Shown in pieces: positions 59,365 through 64,000 of a stretch of DNA of 64,000 nucleotides. The DNA lies in contig CAJTYK010000002.1 of assembly GCA_910584285.1 (NCBI GenBank), positions 62,001 through 126,000 on the forward strand. The letters are read 5' to 3'. Positions within the stretch are counted from its first letter, which is position 1. Every line of letters starts with the position of its first letter. A program made the position numbers and the translations under genes. A model generated the notes under the pieces. The model worked only from the letters and a program-made list of their open reading frames with translations, had not been told where the DNA came from and searched no databases. The DNA comes from an uncultured Oscillospiraceae bacterium (GTDB taxonomy: Bacteria; Bacillota; Clostridia; Oscillospirales; Oscillospiraceae).

Positions 59365-60682
59365 GTTCATTCTCCTCTGCTCTTAAAATAATATGCAGGG
59401 CCGCCTCTCCCGGCTGGGCCAAGAACTCCCGGCCAGGGCCGAAGCCCCCCAGGGCCGCCGCCCGCCCCGAAGCGTCCAGCACGGGGACAAGCCCCCGGCG
59501 GCAGGCGGGCACCCGGCCCTCGATCATCAGCTTTTTCACCGTCTTGGGCGGGCGCTTTCCCAGGGTGATCACATCCCCCTCCCGGCGGGGGCGGACGGTG
59601 TACGTCCCCGGCCGCAGGTAGAACTCCCCGGGGCTCACATATGCCTTGCCGGGGCACAGGGCCGGGGCGCAGGTGATCCGCCAGCTCCCCCAGCACAGCT
59701 CTCCCTCCGTCAGCGCCGTCTCCTCCGGCGGCGACCGCTGGGGCAGGGGGGACAGCACCAGCAGGCCGTACTGCCGCCGCACGCTTCCCTCCGGCACGTC
59801 GATTTGGGCAGAGGGATCCTCCCCCAGGGCCAGGGCCAGCATCCCCTCCCGGTGGACGGCCTCCCCCCCCAGCCCCGCCCGCTCCAAAAGCTGCCCGCAG
59901 GAGCGCAGGGCGATGGGCCGGGGCGCCTGGCGCAGATCGTCCACGTTGACGGCCAGCCCCCCTGGCACCTCCAGCCCCTTCCCGCTGATCCGGGCCGCCT
60001 GCCGGGACAGCTCCTCCTCGTCCTCCCGCAGGCGGGCGGCGGCGGCGCAGATGTGCTCCGCCGCCCGGGGGTTCAGCTCCTCCAGCAGGGGCAGCAGTTG
60101 AAGCCGCACCCGATTCCGGGTGAACGCCGGGTCGGCGTTGGTCTCGTCCTCCACATGGGGGACGCTGTGTTCCTCCAAATAGTCCTCGATCTCCCGCCGG
60201 GTGACGGCCAACATGGGCCGGACGAGGTTCCCCCGGCGCTCCGGAATGCCCGTCAGCCCGTGGAGGCCGCAGCCCCGGATCAGGTTCATCAGCACCGTCT
60301 CCGCGTTGTCTCCGGCGTGGTGGCCGGTGGCGATGAGGGACAGGCCCTCCCGCTCCGCCGCTCCCTCCAGGAAGGCGTAGCGCAGCGTCCGGGCCCCCTC
60401 CTCGATGGACAGGCCCTCCCGGGCGGCGAAGGCCGCCGCGTCGGCATGGCCCACGGACAGGGGAACGCCCCGCCCAGCGCACCAGTCCCGGACAAACTCC
60501 TCGTCCCGGACGGCGGAGGGCCGCAGGCCGTGGTTCAGGTGGGCGGCCTGGATCGTCCAGCCGTACTGCTCCCGCCCCTCCAGCAGGCGGCACAGCAGGT
60601 ACATACTGTCCGCCCCGCCGGACAGGGCGCACAGCACCCCCGTCCCCGGGGGGATCAGGTCAAAGCGAAAGGGGTCTCCCAT
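59345..60682 (-). CDS. tilS: tRNA(Ile)-lysidine synthase
   Basis: A 445-residue enzyme that modifies the CAU anticodon of isoleucine tRNA. The ATP pyrophosphatase motif is SGGADS (21-26). ATGHHAGDNAETVLMNLIRG is the conserved catalytic segment, and a TilS C-terminal domain (about 365-435) is present. The ATG at 60682 follows GAGGACC. It overlaps hpt by 20 bp and abuts dnaB by 1 bp. Confidence 0.94.
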   Translation of the reverse strand: MGDPFRFDLIPPGTGVLCALSGGADSMYLLCRLLEGREQYGWTIQAAHLNHGLRPSAVRDEEFVRDWCAGRGVPLSVGHADAAAFAAREGLSIEEGARTLRYAFLEGAAEREGLSLIATGHHAGDNAETVLMNLIRGCGLHGLTGIPERRGNLVRPMLAVTRREIEDYLEEHSVPHVEDETNADPAFTRNRVRLQLLPLLEELNPRAAEHICAAAARLREDEEELSRQAARISGKGLEVPGGLAVNVDDLRQAPRPIALRSCGQLLERAGLGGEAVHREGMLALALGEDPSAQIDVPEGSVRRQYGLLVLSPLPQRSPPEETALTEGELCWGSWRITCAPALCPGKAYVSPGEFYLRPGTYTVRPRREGDVITLGKRPPKTVKKLMIEGRVPACRRGLVPVLDASGRAAALGGFGPGREFLAQPGEAALHIILRAEENEHDPSRH

Positions 60683-60683
60683 C

Positions 60684-62045
60684 TCACAGGTCCTCGTCGT
60701 CAAACTGGTAGGCCAGGTTGCGGAACACGGTGAACTCCGGCCGCCACTCCATCATGACGGTGCCTGTCTCGCCGTGGCGGTTCTTTGCCACGATGCACTC
60801 CGCCAGGTTGGGGTTCTCCGTGTCGTCCTCGTAGTAGCTCTCCCGGTGGATGAACATGACGATATCCGCGTCCTGCTCAATGGCGCCCGACTCCCGCAGG
60901 TCGGACAGCATGGGCCGGCGCTGGCCGGCGCTGCGGCTCTCGTTGGCCCGGGATAGCTGGGAGGCACAGATCACCGGCACGTTCAGCTCCTTGGCCATCA
61001 GCTTCAGGGAGCGGGACATATCGGACACGATCTGCTGCCGGTTCTCGTTATTCTTGGGGGGACCTCCCGCCGAGGTCATGAGCTGGAGGTAGTCCACGAT
61101 CACCAGCCCCAGATCGTCGATGCGGCGGCACTTGGCGTTGATCTCCGCCACCGACAGGGAGGCGTCGTCGTCCAGGTACATCTTGGCCTGACTTAAGCTG
61201 GCCACCGCCAGGGCCACCCGGCCCCACTCGTCCTCCCCCACAATGCGCCCGGTGGTCAGCTTCTTGTTGTCGATGAGGGCCTCGGTGGCCACCAGCCGCA
61301 GGCCCAGCTGGGCCTTGCTCATTTCCAGGGAAAACACCGCCACGCTTTTCCCCGAGTGCTTGGCGGCCTCCGCCCCGATGTTCATGGCCAGGGAGGACTT
61401 GCCCATGCCGGGCCGGCCCGCCACGATGATGAGGTCGGAGTCGTTCAATCCGGAGATCCGTCGGTCCAGGTCCACAAGCCCCGTGGAGATGCCCGGGAAC
61501 TCGCCCCCCTGGGCCTGCCGCTCCTTGATGGTCTCCCACACCTCGTTCATCACGGAGGAGATGTGGCTCAGCCCCCGGGCGGCCCGGCCCTGCCGGATGG
61601 CGTAGATGCGCTGCTCCGCCGCCTCCAGGATCTGGGCGGCGGTGCCCGACTCGGAGCGCACCAGCTCCCCCAGCTCCCCGGCGGCCTCCCCCACCCGGCG
61701 CAGCAGCGCCTTGTCCGCCACGATGTCCACATATTCCAGCACGTTGGCGGCAGTGGGGGTGATCTCCATCAGCTGGCGCAGGTAGGGCACCGTGTTGTCG
61801 TCATAGGCCCCCGCCTGCTTCATCCGATCCACCACCGTCACCGGGTCGATGGTCTCGAACCGGTTGAACATGGTGAACATCACGTCAAACAGCGCCCGGT
61901 TCTGGCGCAGATAGAAGTCGTCGGGCCGCAGCCGCTCCATGACGGCGGGGACGCACCGCTCGTCGATGAGCATGGAGCCCAGCACCGACTGCTCCGCCAT
62001 CACGGAATGGGGGAGCTGCAATTCCATCAGTTCGTCCGCGGGCAT
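60684..62045 (-). CDS. dnaB: Replicative DNA helicase DnaB
   Basis: A 453-residue hexameric helicase with an N-terminal DnaG-interacting domain (about 1-110), a linker, and a RecA-like motor with Walker A GRPGMGKS (210-217), Walker B LVIVDYLQLM and the arginine-finger region. Length is standard and no intein is present. It is encoded between the zinc-ribbon protein and tilS in the rplI-dnaB order common in Bacillota. Confidence 0.95.
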   Translation of the reverse strand: MPADELMELQLPHSVMAEQSVLGSMLIDERCVPAVMERLRPDDFYLRQNRALFDVMFTMFNRFETIDPVTVVDRMKQAGAYDDNTVPYLRQLMEITPTAANVLEYVDIVADKALLRRVGEAAGELGELVRSESGTAAQILEAAEQRIYAIRQGRAARGLSHISSVMNEVWETIKERQAQGGEFPGISTGLVDLDRRISGLNDSDLIIVAGRPGMGKSSLAMNIGAEAAKHSGKSVAVFSLEMSKAQLGLRLVATEALIDNKKLTTGRIVGEDEWGRVALAVASLSQAKMYLDDDASLSVAEINAKCRRIDDLGLVIVDYLQLMTSAGGPPKNNENRQQIVSDMSRSLKLMAKELNVPVICASQLSRANESRSAGQRRPMLSDLRESGAIEQDADIVMFIHRESYYEDDTENPNLAECIVAKNRHGETGTVMMEWRPEFTVFRNLAYQFDDEDL

Positions 62046-62076
62046 GGGTGGGGCCTCCTTTCAGCGGATGGGGCGT

Positions 62077-62349
62077 TCAGTCGATTTTGGCCCCGCACCT
62101 GGGGCACTCGAAGGTTTTGCCCGTCTTGGGCAGGGTCTTGCCGCACTTGGGGCAGCGCCAGTATTTATAGAGGATCAGGGCCATCACCACCCACAGCCCA
62201 AAGGCCAGGTACAGAGGCCAAACCTGCCGGAGGGACACCGCCAGCACCCCTAACAGGATGGCCGGCACCAGCAGCCGCCCGATGATACCCTGAGCCTGCT
62301 TGGGCGTCCAGCGGCGGGGGGCAGGGGGCGCTTTTTCCTTTTTCGCCAT
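62077..62349 (-). CDS. Small membrane protein with C-terminal zinc ribbon
   Basis: A 90-residue protein: basic N-terminus, two hydrophobic helices (about 25-41 and 46-61), then CPKCGKTLPKTGKTFECPRCG, a CxxC...CxxC zinc ribbon. Function unknown. Its ATG directly follows the rplI stop codon and it lies upstream of dnaB, so it is part of the rplI-dnaB transcript. Confidence 0.75.
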   Translation of the reverse strand: MAKKEKAPPAPRRWTPKQAQGIIGRLLVPAILLGVLAVSLRQVWPLYLAFGLWVVMALILYKYWRCPKCGKTLPKTGKTFECPRCGAKID

Positions 62350-62799
62350 TTACTTCTCCTCGATGGCCAGCACGTGGATCACGCCGGACACCTCGCTGCC
62401 CAGCTTGCACTTCACGTCAAAGGCGCCGAAGGACTTGATGGGCTCGGCCAACACGATTTTGCTCTTGCCCACGTCCAGGTCAAACTGCTTTTTCAGCTCC
62501 TCGGAGATCTCCTTGCTGGTGATGGAGCCAAACAGCTTGCCCCCCTGGCCCGCCCGGGCCTTGATCTTCACCTGCACGCCCTCCAGCCGCTCCGCCAGGG
62601 CCTGGGCCGCCGCCTTCTCCTCGGCCAGCCGGGCGGCCTTGGCCTTGTCCTGCATCTTCATGGTGTTCACGTTCTCCGCCGTGGCCTCCACCGCCAGCTT
62701 CCGGGGCAGGAGGAAGTTCCGCCCGTAGCCGTCGGACACCTCCACCATCTGGCCCTTCTTGCCCTGGCCCTTCACGTCCTGCTGTAAAATTACCTTCAT
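62350..62799 (-). CDS. rplI: 50S ribosomal protein L9
   Basis: A 149-residue ribosomal protein. The N-terminal rRNA-binding domain starts MKVILQQDVKGQGKKGQ and contains DGYGRNFLLPRKLA. A long connecting helix and the C-terminal domain follow. Length is standard. It follows the gdpP gene by 40 bp with a good AGGAGG site. Confidence 0.95.
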   Translation of the reverse strand: MKVILQQDVKGQGKKGQMVEVSDGYGRNFLLPRKLAVEATAENVNTMKMQDKAKAARLAEEKAAAQALAERLEGVQVKIKARAGQGGKLFGSITSKEISEELKKQFDLDVGKSKIVLAEPIKSFGAFDVKCKLGSEVSGVIHVLAIEEK

Positions 62800-62839
62800 G
62801 GTCGTTCCCTCCTATGAAATCCGGGCATATGCCCACGGG

Positions 62840-64000
62840 TTATGTTTCCTCCGGTTTTTCCTTGCCGTTGTCGAAATAGCTGTCCAGCACCGCGATCAGC
62901 TCCCGGCGCACCTCGTCCACCGTCCGGTCGGGGATCTGAGCCCCCGCCGCCGCCGCGTTGCCGCCGCCGCCCAGGGCCTCCACGATCACCTGCACATTGG
63001 CCGACCCGATACTCCGGGCGGAGAGAATCACCCGATCCCCGTCGGGGTAGAGGACGAAGGAGGCGGAGATGCCCGCGATGTTCAGCAGCTCGTCCGCCGC
63101 CTGGGCGGCGGTCACCCGGCCCACCGTTTGATCCACCGCGGCGATGGCGATGTCCGGCCGGTAGAGCTTGGCGGCCTGGATGACGCCGTACTTGGCCACC
63201 GTGTCGTTCAGGTCGGTCTGGAACAGCTTGCGCACCTCGCCGGTGTCCCCGCCGGCCCGGCGGAGCATGGCCGCCGCCTCGAAGGTGCGGCCTCCGGTGC
63301 GCATGGTGAAGTTCTTGGTGTCCAGCATCAGCCCCGCCATCATGGCCTGGGCCTCCCCGGGCAGCAGGTCGGTGGGCTCCATCAGGTAGGCGATGAGCTC
63401 CGCCACCAGCTCGCAGGCGGAGGAGGCGTAGGGCTCGTGGAAATTCAGCGCCGCCCCCTCGATATAGGTGGCCGCCCGCCGGTGGTGATCGATGACCGCC
63501 ACCTTGTTGCAGGAGGCCAGCAGCTCCCGATCCTCCACCTGCTCGGGCCGGTTGGTGTCCACCACCACCAGCAGGGACTGGGAGTCCGCCCGAATCATGG
63601 CCTCCTGGGGATCCAGGAACACGCCCTCATACTGGGGCAGCCTGCCCACTCGGTCGTACAGCTCGTCGGCGGGGCTGGGGCCCGTCGGCCGGACGATGTA
63701 GTGGGGGATCCCCTTCATCCGGGCGATGGCACATACGCCTACCGCCGCCCCCACCGCGTCCATATCCGGGGATTTGTGGCCCATCACCAGCACCTGGGAG
63801 GCGTCCGCCACCAGCTCGCCCATGGCGGAGGCCATCACCCGGCTCTTGACCTTGGTGCGCCGCTCCGCCTCTTTGCTGCGCCCACCGTAAAATTCAAAGG
63901 TGAAGCGGTTCTTGATCACCGCCTGATCGCCCCCCCGGGACAGGGCCATCTCCACCGACAGGTTGGCAAAGCGGTACAGCTCGTCGAAGGTGTCCCCGTC
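62840..64000 (-). CDS. gdpP: GdpP-type cyclic-di-AMP phosphodiesterase, 5' part beyond window
   Basis: The C-terminal 386 residues are visible. They begin in the degenerate GGDEF domain (DELYRFANLSVEMALSRGGD) and continue through the DHH domain (GHKSPDMDAVG, VVDTNRP, VIDHHRR) to the DHHA1 domain with GGGGNAAAAG, which reads GGG-N rather than GGGH. The frame is open to the window edge, so the membrane helices and PAS domain lie outside. GdpP degrades c-di-AMP, which controls potassium uptake among other things. It is the usual neighbour of rplI and dnaB. Confidence 0.92.
   Translation of the reverse strand, partial: DGDTFDELYRFANLSVEMALSRGGDQAVIKNRFTFEFYGGRSKEAERRTKVKSRVMASAMGELVADASQVLVMGHKSPDMDAVGAAVGVCAIARMKGIPHYIVRPTGPSPADELYDRVGRLPQYEGVFLDPQEAMIRADSQSLLVVVDTNRPEQVEDRELLASCNKVAVIDHHRRAATYIEGAALNFHEPYASSACELVAELIAYLMEPTDLLPGEAQAMMAGLMLDTKNFTMRTGGRTFEAAAMLRRAGGDTGEVRKLFQTDLNDTVAKYGVIQAAKLYRPDIAIAAVDQTVGRVTAAQAADELLNIAGISASFVLYPDGDRVILSARSIGSANVQVIVEALGGGGNAAAAGAQIPDRTVDEVRRELIAVLDSYFDNGKEKPEET

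Overview
The window reads as chromosome of a GC-rich anaerobic Bacillota of the Oscillospiraceae type (Flavonifractor / Pseudoflavonifractor / Lawsonibacter-like). That placement is inference. It rests on the high GC content, strong AGGAGG ribosome sites, sigma-A promoters, a PPi-type phosphofructokinase beside a membrane pyrophosphatase, and a strictly anaerobic purine-degradation cluster. I see no tRNA, rRNA, CRISPR, prophage or insertion sequence. Most genes lie on the minus strand.

Layout. 1-140: the 3'-truncated aptamer of a cobalamin riboswitch with its promoter, reading out of the left edge. 190-1260: two divergent small genes, a membrane protein with an HEYGH motif and a DUF6465 protein. 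1.3-13.0 kb: one ten-gene minus-strand operon with a promoter near 13,010 and a terminator near 1,230. Its order is class II aldolase, PPi-PFK, divergent triosephosphate-isomerase-like protein, LarA-like racemase, NitT/TauT-type ABC transporter, DUF4838 glycosidase-like protein, NagB-like and NagA. It looks like a dedicated catabolic route for an amino-sugar or hydroxy-acid substrate rather than housekeeping glycolysis.

13.1-32.3 kb: a purine-degradation region matching the E. coli ygeWXY-hyuA-ygfK-ssnA-xdhD-mocA set. One block (ssnA, ygfK, fused xanthine dehydrogenase, then a Fec-type ABC transporter that may carry molybdate) is followed by a second block with its own promoter (ygeX, ygeY, ygeW, hydantoinase, mocA). 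A divergent PAS/HTH regulator, an NCS2 xanthine/uracil permease and RidA complete it. The proposed flow is purine import, hydroxylation at molybdenum, amidohydrolase and hydantoinase ring opening, carbamoyl transfer, and diaminopropionate cleavage to pyruvate and ammonia. RidA would remove the 2-aminoacrylate intermediate.

32.4-40.6 kb: a PatB/MalY-type lyase, a K+-dependent-type membrane pyrophosphatase, TrkH/TrkA potassium uptake and IlvD. 40.6-41.0 kb: a 374-bp gene-free stretch with two adjacent predicted four-way junctions that share one strand. 41-49.5 kb: XRE regulator, GNAT, MutL, Dtd, SdpI-like protein, MutY, thymidine kinase, radical SAM protein, DUF2804 and a DpnA-like adenine methyltransferase. 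49.5-53.1 kb: MtnA and a polar amino acid ABC transporter behind a leader packed with hairpins. 53.2-64 kb: housekeeping genes metG, lepB, ftsH, hpt, tilS, dnaB, rplI and a truncated gdpP.

Several families of short palindromic repeats sit at gene junctions, and two show compensatory base changes between copies. All calls come from reading the sequence; no database search or folding program was run.
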